From Zoogloeaceae bacterium (GTDB lineage Bacteria > Pseudomonadota > Gammaproteobacteria > Burkholderiales > Rhodocyclaceae), in the NCBI GenBank assembly GCA_031273565.1, contig JAISRR010000210.1, positions 1 to 45,184 of the forward strand: a DNA stretch of 45,184 nt, in the 5' to 3' direction. The translations under genes and the position numbers were made by a program. Below, piece by piece: positions 17,895 to 28,477 of this stretch (position 1 is the first letter of the stretch; each line of letters opens with the position of its first letter). Under the pieces are notes generated by a model. That model was not told the origin of the DNA and did no database searches. It was given only the letters and a program-made list of their open reading frames with translations.

Positions 17895-20800
17895 ATGCAA
17901 GCTGACCGTACCGCCGAAATCACCGCCCTGTTACAACAACGTCTTCTGGTTCTGGATGGCGCGATGGGCACCATGATTCAGCAGTACGGGCTGACGGAGG
18001 CGGATTATCGTGGCGCGCGTCTGACCAATCATCCGCATGACCTGAAGGGCAATAACGATCTGCTCACCCTGACCCGACCCGACATCATCCGTGAAATTCA
18101 CAGCGCATATCTGGCGGCGGGCGCGGACATCATTGAAACGAACACTTTCAACGCTACCGCCATTTCGCAGGCGGATTACAACCTGACGGAACTGGTCTAT
18201 GAACTGAATTTCGAGAGCGCGCGGCTGGCGCGCGAACTCTGCGACGACTATACGACGCAAAACCCCGCAAAACCCCGTTTCGTGGCGGGCGTGCTGGGGC
18301 CGACTTCGCGCACGGCTTCCATTTCGCCCGATATAAACGACCCCGGCGCGCGTAATGTAACCTTCGACGCGCTCTCATTTGCCTATTTCGAGGCCATCAC
18401 CGGGCTGGTGGAAGGCGGCGCTGATGTGCTGCTGGTGGAAACGATATTTGACACCCTGAACGCCAAGGCGGCGCTTCACGCGCTGGAGGGTTTTTTCGAG
18501 CGCGTCGGGCGACGTTGGCCAGTGATGATTTCCGGCACGATTACCGATGCTTCCGAACGCACCCTTTCCGGCCAGACGGCGGAAGCCTTCTGGAATTCGC
18601 TTTCCCACATCCGCCCGCTTTCCTTCGGCTTCAATTGCGCGCTGGGCGCGAAAGAATTGCGTCGACATGTGGAGGAAATTTCCCGGCTTTGCGACACCTT
18701 CATTTCCGCCCACCCGAATGCCGGTCTGCCCAATCCGCTCTCGCCGACCGGCTATGACGAAACGCCGGAAGCCCTGGCGGATGAACTCGTCGACTGGGCG
18801 CGAAAGGGGCTGGTCAATATCGTCGGCGGCTGTTGCGGCACCACGCCCGCGCACATTGCCGCTATAGCGAAAGCGATGGTCGGCATTGCGCCGCGCGCAA
18901 TTCCTGTCATTGAGCCGCAGTTGCGTCTTGCCGGTCTGGAACCTTTCAATGTTGGCGCGCAGAGCCTCTATGTGAATGTGGGCGAGCGCACCAATGTGAC
19001 CGGCTCGCGCGCGTTTGCCCGCATGATTCTGGAAGAACGCTACGATGACGCGCTCGCCGTCGCGCGGCAGCAGGTGGAAAACGGCGCGCAGATCATCGAC
19101 ATCAACATGGATGAAGCCATGCTGGATTCCGTCGCGGCGATGAAAAAATTCCTGAATCTGGTCGCTTCGGAACCGGACATCGCCCGTGTGCCCATCATGA
19201 TCGATTCATCCAGTTGGGCGGTGATTGAAGCCGGGCTGAAGTGCATTCAGGGCAAGGGCATCGTCAATTCCATTTCCATGAAGGAAGGGGAAGACAAATT
19301 TCTGGCGCAGGCGAAACTGACACGGCGTTATGGCGCGGCGGCGGTCATCATGGCCTTCGATGAAACCGGGCAGGCGGACAGTTACGAGCGCAAGCTGTCC
19401 ATTTGCCAGCGCGCCTACGATTTGCTTGTGAGCATTGGCTTTCCGCCGCAGGACATCATTTTCGACCCCAATGTGTTCGCCATCGCCACCGGCATCGAAG
19501 CGCATGACAACTATGCCGTGGATTTTATCGAGGCGGCCCGCTGGATACGTCAGAATCTGCCATACGCGCAGATTTCCGGCGGCGTTTCCAATGTTTCCTT
19601 TGCCTTTCGCGGCAACGACCCGGTGCGCGAGGCCATTCATACCGTTTTTCTTTACCACGCCATTCAGGCCGGCATGAGCATGGGCATCGTCAACGCCGGA
19701 ATGCTCGGCGTCTATGACGAACTGGAACCCGAACTCCGGCAGAAGGTGGAAGACGTGGTGTTGAACCGCCATCCCGGCGCGGGAGACGCGCTGGTGGAAT
19801 TCGCCCAGACGGTGAAGGAAGGCGGCAAACTGCACGCGCATGGCCCCGACCTTTCCTGGCGGCAACAGCCGGTGGAAAAACGTCTGGAACACGCGCTGGT
19901 CAAAGGCATTACCGACTTTGTGGCGGCGGATACCGAAGAAATTCGCGCCCAACTGGAAGCGGAAGGCAAGCCGCCCCTCTTTGTCATCGAAGGGCCTTTG
20001 ATGCGCGGCATGAACGCCGTTGGCGACCTCTTTGGCGCGGGCAAAATGTTTCTGCCGCAAGTCGTCAAATCCGCCCGCGTGATGAAACAGGCCGTGGCGC
20101 ATCTGATTCCCTACATCGAAGCCGAAAAACTGCGCACCGGCGCGTCCAGCAAGGGCAAAATCGTCATCGCCACGGTCAAGGGCGATGTGCATGACATTGG
20201 TAAAAACATTGTTGGCGTGGTGTTGGGTTGTAACGGCTACGAGATTGTCGACCTGGGTGTCATGGTGCCCTGCGAAAAGATTTTGAACGCCGCGCGCGAA
20301 CATGGCGCGCAAGCCATCGGTCTTTCCGGTCTGATTACGCCATCACTGGAAGAAATGAGCCATGTCGCCGCCGAAATGCAGCGTCAGGGTTTTGATGTGC
20401 CGCTCCTGATTGGTGGCGCGACCACCAGCCGCGCCCACACCGCCATCAAGATTGCCCCGCATTACGCGGGCAGTGTGGCGTATGTGGCGGACGCCTCGCG
20501 CGCCGTTGGCGTCGTCACCCGTCTGCTCTCCAGCGAACAACAGGCGGCCTACCGCGCTGAACTGGCGGACGAATACGCGACGCTGCGCGACGAACACGCG
20601 GGACGCAAGGGCGCGACCCTGGTGACGCTCGCCGAAGCCCGCGCCAACGCCTTTGTTCCAGACGATGGGTTTCAACCCATCCCCCCACGCCAGCCGGGGT
20701 TACATGAAATCTGTTTCGACCTCAGGCAACTGGCGGAAGTCATCGACTGGACGCCCTTCTTCTGGGCATGGGATCTCGCCGGACGCTTTCCCGCCATTCT

Positions 20801-21581
20801 GGAATCCGAAACCGTCGGGGAAACCGCCCGCCAGCTTTACGCCGACGCAAAGGCCATGCTGGAAAAAATCATCTGCGAAAACTGGCTTACGGCAAAAGGC
20901 GTCTTTGCCCTCCTGCCCACCGCCCGCGTTGGTGATGACCTCGTGTTTTATACGGATGAAAATCGCCAGCAGGAACAAGGCCGCTGGCTGGGATTGCGCC
21001 AGCAACACAAACAACCCGCAGGCCGCCACAATATCGCCTTCGCCGATTTTGTCGCCACAAAAGACAGCGGCATCCCGGATTGGACGGGCATTTTCGCCGT
21101 TACCGCCGGACTGGGCATAGATGAGCGGGTGACCGCCCTCAAAGCCGCCCACGACGACTACAGCGCGATTCTCCTGAAAACGCTCGCCGACCGCTTCGCC
21201 GAAGCCGCCGCCGAATGGCTGCACCGTGAAGTGCGCCGCAACTACTGGGGCTACGCCGCCGCCGAAACGCTTACCGCGGCGGCGCTTTTCGCGGAAAAAT
21301 ACGTCGGCATCCGTCCCGCGCCCGGTTATCCCGCCTGCCCCGACCACACCGCCAAGCGCGAAATTTTTCGCCTGCTGGAAGCGGAAAACCGCATCGGCAT
21401 GAGCCTCACCGAATCCTGCGCCATGACCCCCGCCGCCTCTGTCGCCGGTTTTTATCTTGCCCACCCGCAAGCCAGATACTTCGCCATCCCGAAAATCGGC
21501 GAAGACCAGCTAAAGGATTGGGCGGAACGCGCGGGGATGGATGAAAAGGAAGCGCGGAAGTGGTTGGGGGCGGTGCTGTAA
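17895..21581 (+). CDS. metH: cobalamin-dependent methionine synthase
   Basis: 1228 aa; [77 protein letters not shown] (cobalamin-binding), C-terminal activation domain. Confidence 0.98.
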   Translation: MQADRTAEITALLQQRLLVLDGAMGTMIQQYGLTEADYRGARLTNHPHDLKGNNDLLTLTRPDIIREIHSAYLAAGADIIETNTFNATAISQADYNLTELVYELNFESARLARELCDDYTTQNPAKPRFVAGVLGPTSRTASISPDINDPGARNVTFDALSFAYFEAITGLVEGGADVLLVETIFDTLNAKAALHALEGFFERVGRRWPVMISGTITDASERTLSGQTAEAFWNSLSHIRPLSFGFNCALGAKELRRHVEEISRLCDTFISAHPNAGLPNPLSPTGYDETPEALADELVDWARKGLVNIVGGCCGTTPAHIAAIAKAMVGIAPRAIPVIEPQLRLAGLEPFNVGAQSLYVNVGERTNVTGSRAFARMILEERYDDALAVARQQVENGAQIIDINMDEAMLDSVAAMKKFLNLVASEPDIARVPIMIDSSSWAVIEAGLKCIQGKGIVNSISMKEGEDKFLAQAKLTRRYGAAAVIMAFDETGQADSYERKLSICQRAYDLLVSIGFPPQDIIFDPNVFAIATGIEAHDNYAVDFIEAARWIRQNLPYAQISGGVSNVSFAFRGNDPVREAIHTVFLYHAIQAGMSMGIVNAGMLGVYDELEPELRQKVEDVVLNRHPGAGDALVEFAQTVKEGGKLHAHGPDLSWRQQPVEKRLEHALVKGITDFVAADTEEIRAQLEAEGKPPLFVIEGPLMRGMNAVGDLFGAGKMFLPQVVKSARVMKQAVAHLIPYIEAEKLRTGASSKGKIVIATVKGDVHDIGKNIVGVVLGCNGYEIVDLGVMVPCEKILNAAREHGAQAIGLSGLITPSLEEMSHVAAEMQRQGFDVPLLIGGATTSRAHTAIKIAPHYAGSVAYVADASRAVGVVTRLLSSEQQAAYRAELADEYATLRDEHAGRKGATLVTLAEARANAFVPDDGFQPIPPRQPGLHEICFDLRQLAEVIDWTPFFWAWDLAGRFPAILESETVGETARQLYADAKAMLEKIICENWLTAKGVFALLPTARVGDDLVFYTDENRQQEQGRWLGLRQQHKQPAGRHNIAFADFVATKDSGIPDWTGIFAVTAGLGIDERVTALKAAHDDYSAILLKTLADRFAEAAAEWLHREVRRNYWGYAAAETLTAAALFAEKYVGIRPAPGYPACPDHTAKREIFRLLEAENRIGMSLTESCAMTPAASVAGFYLAHPQARYFAIPKIGEDQLKDWAERAGMDEKEARKWLGAVL

Positions 21582-21608
21582 AGGAAATTTCCCTCTGAAA
21601 TCCGGGAG

Positions 21609-21662
21609 CGCGGGGCGCGAGCCCCGCTTCATCCGCGAACCATGCGGAACTGGTGCCCCGCG
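21609..21662. repeat. GC-rich multi-hairpin intergenic sequence downstream of metH
   Basis: GCGGGGC (21610-16) can pair with GCCCCGC at 21621-27 or 21655-61; inner TCCGC...GCGGA. Confidence 0.45.
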
Positions 21663-21767
21663 CCCCCAGAAAAGGCCAGCTACGCTCCGGATACGCCCAA
21701 CTCGCCGCAGCAAGCGTACCGGGCGGTGGAGGATGTGGCATGAGTGGGGGATAGGATCAGTTCTTCA

Positions 21768-21837
21768 GGTAGGGCGCGCGCTCCGAGCGCGCCGCAGGTC
21801 AATTCAACGACGGCGGTTTCGGAGAAACCGCCCTACC
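21768..21837. repeat. inverted pair of REP-like hairpins (GGTAGGGCG...CTCCGA...CGCC family)
   Basis: GGTAGGGCGCGCGCTCCGAGCGCGCC and inverted GGCGGTTTCGGAGAAACCGCCCTACC; same family at 43688-43904. Confidence 0.8.
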
Positions 21838-21930
21838 ATAATTGAGCCACCGTAACTGTTCTTCGTTCCGTCCGTGAACGCGGTAGGATAGCCAGCGTCA
21901 CACCCAAAATTACCCGGAGAGAAAAACGCC

Positions 21931-22533
21931 ATGAAACTCTACTACGCCCCCGGCGCCTGTTCGCTCGCGCCACGGATTGCCTTGCAGGAAGCCGGTTTGC
22001 CTTACGACGCGGTACGGGTCGACCTGCATGCCGGAACCCTTGCCGATGGCACGGATTTCAAGCGCATTAATCCGCTTGGCTATGTGCCGTTGCTGGAACT
22101 CGATGACGGTCAGCGGCTCCTGGAAAATGCCGCCATCCTGCAATACATCGCTGACCTCGCGCCGGACAAAAAACTGGCGCCCTCAAACGGCAGCTTTGCG
22201 CGTTATCAATTGCAGGAACGTCTTAATTTCATCGCCACGGAACTCCACAAACGCTTCGGCCCGCTCTTTTACGACGCGCCGGAAGCCATCCAGACGGAGA
22301 CGCGGGCGCAGTTGAGCGCGCTTTTCGGCTGGCTCGATAACGAGTTGGGAGACAAGGATTACCAGTTTGGCGCAACCTTTACCGTCGCCGATGCCTACCT
22401 GTTCACCGTGCTGCGCTGGACATCCCTCGTCAAGCTTGACCTTACCGGTTTCGACCGCCTGAGCGCTTTCAAGGCGCGCGTTGCCGCCCGTCCGGCGGTG
22501 CGGCAGGCGGTGGCGGACGACAAAAAACAATAA
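21931..22533 (+). CDS. glutathione S-transferase
   Basis: MKLYYAPGACSLAPRIALQEAGLPYDAVRVDL... GYVPLLELDDGQRLLENAAILQYIADL, GstA-like. Confidence 0.94.
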   Translation: MKLYYAPGACSLAPRIALQEAGLPYDAVRVDLHAGTLADGTDFKRINPLGYVPLLELDDGQRLLENAAILQYIADLAPDKKLAPSNGSFARYQLQERLNFIATELHKRFGPLFYDAPEAIQTETRAQLSALFGWLDNELGDKDYQFGATFTVADAYLFTVLRWTSLVKLDLTGFDRLSAFKARVAARPAVRQAVADDKKQ

Positions 22534-22542
22534 TTCCGGGTC

Positions 22543-23808
22543 GTGAAACTCCTGCACACTTCCGATTGGCACCTTGGCCGCACGCTTTACGGTCGCAAGC
22601 GTTACGAAGAATTCGAGGCATTCCTGCACTGGTTGGCGGAAACCATCCGGCAGCGGGAGATTGACGTTCTGCTGGTGGCGGGCGATGTGTTCGATGTGAG
22701 CGCGCCCGGCAATCGCGCCCAGGCGTTGTATTACCGGTTTTTATGTCAGGTGGCGGCATCGGATTGTCGGCATGTTGTCATCATTGCGGGCAACCACGAT
22801 TCGCCCTCGTTTCTCGATGCGCCGCGCATGCTGCTCGCCGCGCTGGATATTCATGTCGTGGGTTGCGTTTCCGAAAACCCGGCGGATGAGGTGCTAACGC
22901 TCAATGACGCGGCGGGCGCGCCGGAATTGATCGTTTGCGCCGTGCCCTATCTGCGGGATCGGGACATGCGTGTGGCGGAAGCCGGGGAAAGCGCCGAGGA
23001 CAAGGCGCGCAAACTGGCCGACGGCATCCGCGCGCATTACGCGACGATTGCCGCGCTGGCGGAACAAAAACGGGCGACCCTGAATCCGGCGGAAAAAATT
23101 CCCGTCGTCGGCATGGGGCATCTATTTACGACGGGTGGCCAGACGATCGAGGGCGACGGGGTGCGCGAACGCTATGTGGGTTCGCTGGCGCACGTGAGCG
23201 CCGGGATTTTTTCCGATGTTTTCGATTATCTGGCGCTGGGTCATTTGCATGTGCCGCAGAAAGCAGGCGATTCCGAAAGCATGCGCTACAGCGGCTCGCC
23301 GCTGCCAATGGGCTTTGGCGAGGCAAAGCAGCAAAAAAGCGTGTGTCTGGTCGAATTTCAGGGCACGACGGCAACGGTGCAAACCCTGCCCGTGCCGACA
23401 TTCCAAAAACTCGAACGCGTCAGGGGCGACTGGCCGACGCTGTCGGAACGGCTGCGCGAACTGGCGACGAGTGATGTTCCGGCATGGCTGGAAGTGGTCT
23501 ATGAAAGCGACGAACTCATCGGCGACCTGCGCGAACGTCTGGACGCCGCCATCACCGGCACGGCGCTGGAAATCCTGCGCGTAAAAAACAACGCCATCGC
23601 CAGACGCGCCCTGACGCAAACCCACGCCGAAGAAACCCTGGACGACCTGAGCGAAGAAGAAGTCTTCACCCGCTGCCTGACCGCCCACGCCATCGCCAGC
23701 GCGCAACAACCGGAATTGCTGCGCGCCTACCGGGAGATACGACAGTCGCTTTTCGAGGAAGAGGGAGAAGGTTTATCCGGGGAAAATGAAACTCAAAAAA
23801 TCGGGTAA
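22543..23808 (+). CDS. sbcD: exonuclease SbcCD subunit D (GTG start)
   Basis: MKLLHTSDWHLGRTLYGRKRYEEFEAFLHWL, VLLVAGDVFDVSAPGNRAQALYY, IIAGNHDSPSFLDAPR, DYLALGHLHVPQ. Confidence 0.96.
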   Translation: MKLLHTSDWHLGRTLYGRKRYEEFEAFLHWLAETIRQREIDVLLVAGDVFDVSAPGNRAQALYYRFLCQVAASDCRHVVIIAGNHDSPSFLDAPRMLLAALDIHVVGCVSENPADEVLTLNDAAGAPELIVCAVPYLRDRDMRVAEAGESAEDKARKLADGIRAHYATIAALAEQKRATLNPAEKIPVVGMGHLFTTGGQTIEGDGVRERYVGSLAHVSAGIFSDVFDYLALGHLHVPQKAGDSESMRYSGSPLPMGFGEAKQQKSVCLVEFQGTTATVQTLPVPTFQKLERVRGDWPTLSERLRELATSDVPAWLEVVYESDELIGDLRERLDAAITGTALEILRVKNNAIARRALTQTHAEETLDDLSEEEVFTRCLTAHAIASAQQPELLRAYREIRQSLFEEEGEGLSGENETQKIG

Positions 23809-24012
23809 TAACATAAAAGTGACCTCATCTTATCCAGTATCATTCCCCCATTTTCCACTCAATGGGTTGGCAAAAAGGGCTGCATGACATAAAACCGTGG
23901 CTCGATTATTTCCGGGGCGTTCTGTTACGCGCGATGAAGGTTAAGGGGCTGTTGCGCCGACCGGCAAGGGTCGCGGGGCAAAGTGGACAACCATCAGAAA
24001 CAAGGGATTGCA

Positions 24013-26412
24013 ATGAGTTACAACGAAGAAGAAACCCGCTATTTCCTGATTGACCCCATCTTGCGCGAAAAAGGCTATACCGACGCTCAGCGCGTCAAAC
24101 TGGAAACGCCCGCGCCGGTGGAACTTGACGGCCCCAAAGGGCGGCGGCGTAAAGGTTCGGGTCGTACCGATTACCTGCTCTGCGTACAGGCGGGCAACAT
24201 GCCCGCGCCGCTGCCGGTCGGCGTGCTGGAAGCCAAAAAAGAAAGCGAAGATCCGCTCAAGGGAATGCAGCAAGCCAAAGGCTATGCCGACTGCAAACGC
24301 TTCGACGTAAAGTATGTGTTCTCCACCAACGGGCATCGGTACGGAGAGTTCGACCACTTCACCCACCTGCAACGCGGCCCGTATCCGCTCATCGATTTTC
24401 CATCCCACACCGACTTGACGGCGCGTTACGCCAAAGATACCGGCATCGACCTGCAACGTCCCCAATCCGCCATGCTGTTTCAGGCCGACAGTCCGGCGTG
24501 GTCGGAAAGCCGTTACTATCAGGACGCCGCCATTCGCGCCGCCTTTGAAAAAATCCTGCGCGACCAGCAAAACAACAAAGCGCCTCGCGTCCTGCTCTCG
24601 CTGGCGACCGGCGCGGGCAAGACCATCATTGCCACCAACCTGCTATGGCGCTTGAATCAGGCAAAACAACTGACCAAACCCGCCTTGTTCCTCTGCGACC
24701 GCGACGAACTGCGCGAGCAGGCGTATACCAAACTCAAGGCCGCTTTCGGCGACGACGCCCGCATTGTCAAAACCGAGCGGGGCGACAATGCCGCCAAAAA
24801 TGCCCGCGTCCACATCGCCACCTATCAAACGCTGGGGCTGGACGATGAAGAAGGCTTTGCCAGTTTTTTAAGCCGACATTACAGTGAAGACGCCTTTTCC
24901 GTCATCATCATCGACGAATGCCACCGTTCGGCCTGGGGCAAATGGTCGGAAATCCTGAAACGCAACCCCAACGCCATTCAGATCGGCCTCACCGCCACGC
25001 CCCGCAAACTCAAGGGTACGACTGCCGAAGACGATGAAATTACCGCCAACAACCACCAGTATTTTGGCGAACCCGCCTACGAATACAGCCTCGTGCAGGC
25101 GCAGGAAGACGGCTACCTTGCCGCTTGCGAAATCGTCCGGCGCAAAGCCGACATTGATGAAAAAACCTTCACCAAAGCGGAAATCCTGCAAGCCAAAGTC
25201 GTCGATATTCGCACCGGCGCACCACTGACCGAAGCCGATTTGAGCAAGGACGAATACACCGGCAAAGACTTTGACGACGAACTGTTCATCGAATTGCGCA
25301 CCCCGAAAATGTGCGCGGACTTGTTCCGGCAACTCTGCGAAAACGACAACCCGGAACAAAAAGTCATCATCTTCTGCACCCGTGAAATCCATGCCGACCG
25401 CGTCGTGCAGGAGATGAACAACCTTTATGCCAACTGGTGCAAAGCGAACGGACGCGAACCCAGGGATTATTACGCCTTCAAATGCATGGGCGGGCCAAAC
25501 AACGGCGCCGATTTAATCGAACCCATGCGCGGTTCTGACGAACGCGCCTTTATCGCCTGCACCGTGGATTTACTCGAAGCGGGCGTGGATATTGAATGCC
25601 TGAACGCGGTTGTGTTCTTCCGTTACCTGCAATCCTCCATCAAGTTTTACCAGATGGTCGGGCGCGGTACGCGCATTCACGAAGCCACGCAAAAATACAA
25701 ATTCTGGCTTTACGACTACACCGACGTGACCCGGCTGTTCGGCACCGAATTCATCACCAAAGCGCCGCGTTCGGGCAAAGGTGATGGCGGCGGGGGGAAC
25801 GGCGAGGGCGGCGACAATGGTGGCGGTGAAGAAGACGACCCGCCGCCCGTCGCGGAAATCGGCGGACAAAGCGTCATCATTACCCCGCAAGGCCACTTCA
25901 TTCTGGTTTCACGCGATGGCAAGCCAACCCCGATTCCAGTCGATGAGTACCGCCGCGAAATGGTGGAGCGCGTTTTGCGCGAAGCCCGCAACCTCAACGA
26001 TTTTCGCGCCCTGTGGATAGAAAGCCAGAAACGCCGCAGCCTGATTGACCACCTTTTGCGCGACAACCTCAGCCCCGAAACCCTCCGCGACATTGACCGA
26101 ATGACCGACTGCGACCTGTTCGACCTCTTTGGTCATTACGGCTACCATGCCCGCGCCCTGAAGCGCGTGGAACGCGGCGCGTTTTACCTGCGCCGGAATG
26201 CGTCATGGTTTGACGACATGGATGGTAAAGCCGCCATCGTGCTCAAGAGCCTGGGCAGCCAGTTCGCCCAGGGCGGCACGGACGCGCTGGAAACGCCGTC
26301 GCTTTGGGAAGTGCCGGAAATCGCACGGGCGGGCGGACTGGATGCCTTGCGCGGTTTGGGCACCCCGGCGCAGGTGATGCTGGAAGCTAAGGGGAGGTTG
26401 TTTGGGGTATGA
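24013..26412 (+). CDS. hsdR: type I restriction endonuclease subunit R (EcoEI-type HsdR)
   Basis: GRTDYLL...VLEAKKE nuclease motif, LSLATGAGKTIIATNLLWRL, IIIDECHRSAWGKW, IGLTATPRK, VGRGTRIHE. Confidence 0.95.
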   Translation: MSYNEEETRYFLIDPILREKGYTDAQRVKLETPAPVELDGPKGRRRKGSGRTDYLLCVQAGNMPAPLPVGVLEAKKESEDPLKGMQQAKGYADCKRFDVKYVFSTNGHRYGEFDHFTHLQRGPYPLIDFPSHTDLTARYAKDTGIDLQRPQSAMLFQADSPAWSESRYYQDAAIRAAFEKILRDQQNNKAPRVLLSLATGAGKTIIATNLLWRLNQAKQLTKPALFLCDRDELREQAYTKLKAAFGDDARIVKTERGDNAAKNARVHIATYQTLGLDDEEGFASFLSRHYSEDAFSVIIIDECHRSAWGKWSEILKRNPNAIQIGLTATPRKLKGTTAEDDEITANNHQYFGEPAYEYSLVQAQEDGYLAACEIVRRKADIDEKTFTKAEILQAKVVDIRTGAPLTEADLSKDEYTGKDFDDELFIELRTPKMCADLFRQLCENDNPEQKVIIFCTREIHADRVVQEMNNLYANWCKANGREPRDYYAFKCMGGPNNGADLIEPMRGSDERAFIACTVDLLEAGVDIECLNAVVFFRYLQSSIKFYQMVGRGTRIHEATQKYKFWLYDYTDVTRLFGTEFITKAPRSGKGDGGGGNGEGGDNGGGEEDDPPPVAEIGGQSVIITPQGHFILVSRDGKPTPIPVDEYRREMVERVLREARNLNDFRALWIESQKRRSLIDHLLRDNLSPETLRDIDRMTDCDLFDLFGHYGYHARALKRVERGAFYLRRNASWFDDMDGKAAIVLKSLGSQFAQGGTDALETPSLWEVPEIARAGGLDALRGLGTPAQVMLEAKGRLFGV

Positions 26413-27629
26413 GTTGGGATATGAAGAAACTCACCGAAGTTGCTGAAGTCAACCCAAGGCGAAAAACCATTGAGCGTGCCGATGACAGGCTCACTTCGTT
26501 TGTGCCAATGGAGGCTGTTAATGATGTGCTCGGCGAAGTGACACAAACCATTTCCCGACCATTTGCGAAAGTCAAAAAGGGCTACACCTATTTTGAGGAC
26601 GGTGATGTCGTATTTGCCAAAATCACGCCATGCATGCAAAACGGCAAACATGCAATTGTCGGCAACCTGATTGATGGCTTTGGGTTTGGTTCTACCGAAT
26701 TTCATGTTATCCGTGCTTCGCAGGAAGTGCTGCCAGAGTGGATTCACTACTTTCTTCGTCGCAAGGAAACCTTGGATGCAGCGATAAAGACGTTCACGGG
26801 TACGGTCGGTCAACAGCGCGTACCGACTTCGTTTCTGGAAAATCTGGAAATCCCTGTTCCTTCCATCGACGAACAACGCCAAATCGCCGCCCGCCTGAAA
26901 GCGCAACTCGCCGAAGTGGAAACCGCGCGGCAGGCGGCGCAGGGGCAAGTGCGGGAAGTCCGTCTGCTGCAAAGCCGCCTGCTGCAAACCACCTTTGGAG
27001 TATTGGAAGATACCCCGGCGAAACTTGCCGAGGTGTTGAACGAAATTCAGACTGGCAAAAGTTTTCAGACAGCGGAAGTATTAGCCCGCCCGGACGAGCT
27101 TGGCGTATTGAAGGTCAGCGCCGTTTCTTGGTCTCGATTCCATGCCGAGGAAGCGAAAGCATTGAATGGCGATTACACGCCAGCCGAAAGGCACAAGGTC
27201 AAGCAAGGCGATTTGCTTATTTCCCGCGCAAACACAAGAGAACTAGTTGGCGCTGTCGTTCTTGTGGAACGCGATTACCCGATGCGTCTGCTCTCCGACA
27301 AAACCTTGCGATTGGTCGTCGATGAAAGTCGCGTAAGCAAGGCGTTCTTGCTGTACGCCTTACGCACTGAACAGGCACGCAAACACATTGAGCGTTATGC
27401 CACCGGAACCAGTGATTCAATGCGCAACATTTCGCAGGATGTCATCAAGGCAATTCCATTGAATCTGCCACCACTGAACAAACAACACCGCATCGTCGCC
27501 CGCCTAAAAACCCAACTCGCCGAAGTAGACGCCATCGCCCAAGCCGCTGCCCGCCAACTCGCCGAAATCGAACGCCTGCCGCAACGTATTCTCGCCCAAG
27601 CCTTCAACGAACAAGGAGCCGCCGCATGA
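26409..27629 (+). CDS. hsdS: type I restriction-modification specificity subunit S
   Basis: Two target-recognition halves ending in IPVPSIDEQRQIAARLKAQLAEVE and LPPLNKQHRIVARLKTQLAEVD conserved regions. Confidence 0.95.
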   Translation: MSWDMKKLTEVAEVNPRRKTIERADDRLTSFVPMEAVNDVLGEVTQTISRPFAKVKKGYTYFEDGDVVFAKITPCMQNGKHAIVGNLIDGFGFGSTEFHVIRASQEVLPEWIHYFLRRKETLDAAIKTFTGTVGQQRVPTSFLENLEIPVPSIDEQRQIAARLKAQLAEVETARQAAQGQVREVRLLQSRLLQTTFGVLEDTPAKLAEVLNEIQTGKSFQTAEVLARPDELGVLKVSAVSWSRFHAEEAKALNGDYTPAERHKVKQGDLLISRANTRELVGAVVLVERDYPMRLLSDKTLRLVVDESRVSKAFLLYALRTEQARKHIERYATGTSDSMRNISQDVIKAIPLNLPPLNKQHRIVARLKTQLAEVDAIAQAAARQLAEIERLPQRILAQAFNEQGAAA

Positions 27630-28477
27630 CCGAAAAGAAAATCAGCACACAACATCAAGCCACCTTCGACAAGCTCCGCCATCTGGATGACGAAGGCAAC
27701 GAATATTGGCGCGCGCGTGACCTGGCGCCACTACTCGACTACCCGCAATGGCGAAACTTTGTGCCCGTGCTGGAAAAGGCGCGTGAAGCCTGTCGCAACA
27801 GCGGGCAGCGGGTGGTCGACCATTTTGCGGATGTGCGCAAAATGGTCGACATCGGCTCCGGCGCGCAACGCGAAGTCGCGGACGTGCGCCTGTCCCGCTA
27901 CGCCTGTTACCTCATCGTCCAGAACGGCGACCCCGCCAAGCCTGTCATCGCCAACGGTCAAACCTACTTCGCCCTGCAAACGCGGCGACAGGAACTGGCC
28001 GACAACGTGAAGTTCGCGCAACTTTCCGAAGACGAAAAGCGCCTTGCCATCCGCAACGAACTGGCTGCCCATAACAAGCAGCTTGCCGCCGCAGCCAAAG
28101 ATGCCGGTGTGGAAACCACGCTGGACTACGCTATCTTTCAGGATCACGGCTACAAAGGCTTGTATGGCGGTCTGGGCGCAAAGGACATCCATGCTCATAA
28201 AGGGTTGAAGAAAAGCCAGAAGATACTCGACCACATGGGCAGCACGGAACTGGCCGCCAATCTGTTCCGCGCCACGCAGACCGAAGAAAAGCTGCGCCGC
28301 GACGAGGTGAGCGGCAAAACAAACGCCAACCAGACCCACTATGAAGTAGGCCGCAAAGTGCGCCAGACCATCAAGGATTTGGGCGGTACGATGCCGGAAA
28401 AACTGCCCGTGCCGGACAGCAGCATCCAGCAACTCGAATCGACCAGGCGGAAACAACTGAAAAAGATGGACAAATGA
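27626..28477 (+). CDS. dinD: DNA damage-inducible protein D (DinD) family
   Basis: EGNEYWRARDLAPLLDYPQWRNFVPVLEKAREACRNSGQRVVDHFADVRKMVDIGSGAQREVADVRLSRYACYLIVQNGDPAKPVIANGQTYFALQTRRQEL. Confidence 0.93.
   Translation: MTEKKISTQHQATFDKLRHLDDEGNEYWRARDLAPLLDYPQWRNFVPVLEKAREACRNSGQRVVDHFADVRKMVDIGSGAQREVADVRLSRYACYLIVQNGDPAKPVIANGQTYFALQTRRQELADNVKFAQLSEDEKRLAIRNELAAHNKQLAAAAKDAGVETTLDYAIFQDHGYKGLYGGLGAKDIHAHKGLKKSQKILDHMGSTELAANLFRATQTEEKLRRDEVSGKTNANQTHYEVGRKVRQTIKDLGGTMPEKLPVPDSSIQQLESTRRKQLKKMDK

Noticed and set aside
23862-24053. 63-aa ORF between sbcD and hsdR
   Set aside because: Overlaps the start of hsdR in another frame, no recognisable family or convincing ribosome-binding site.
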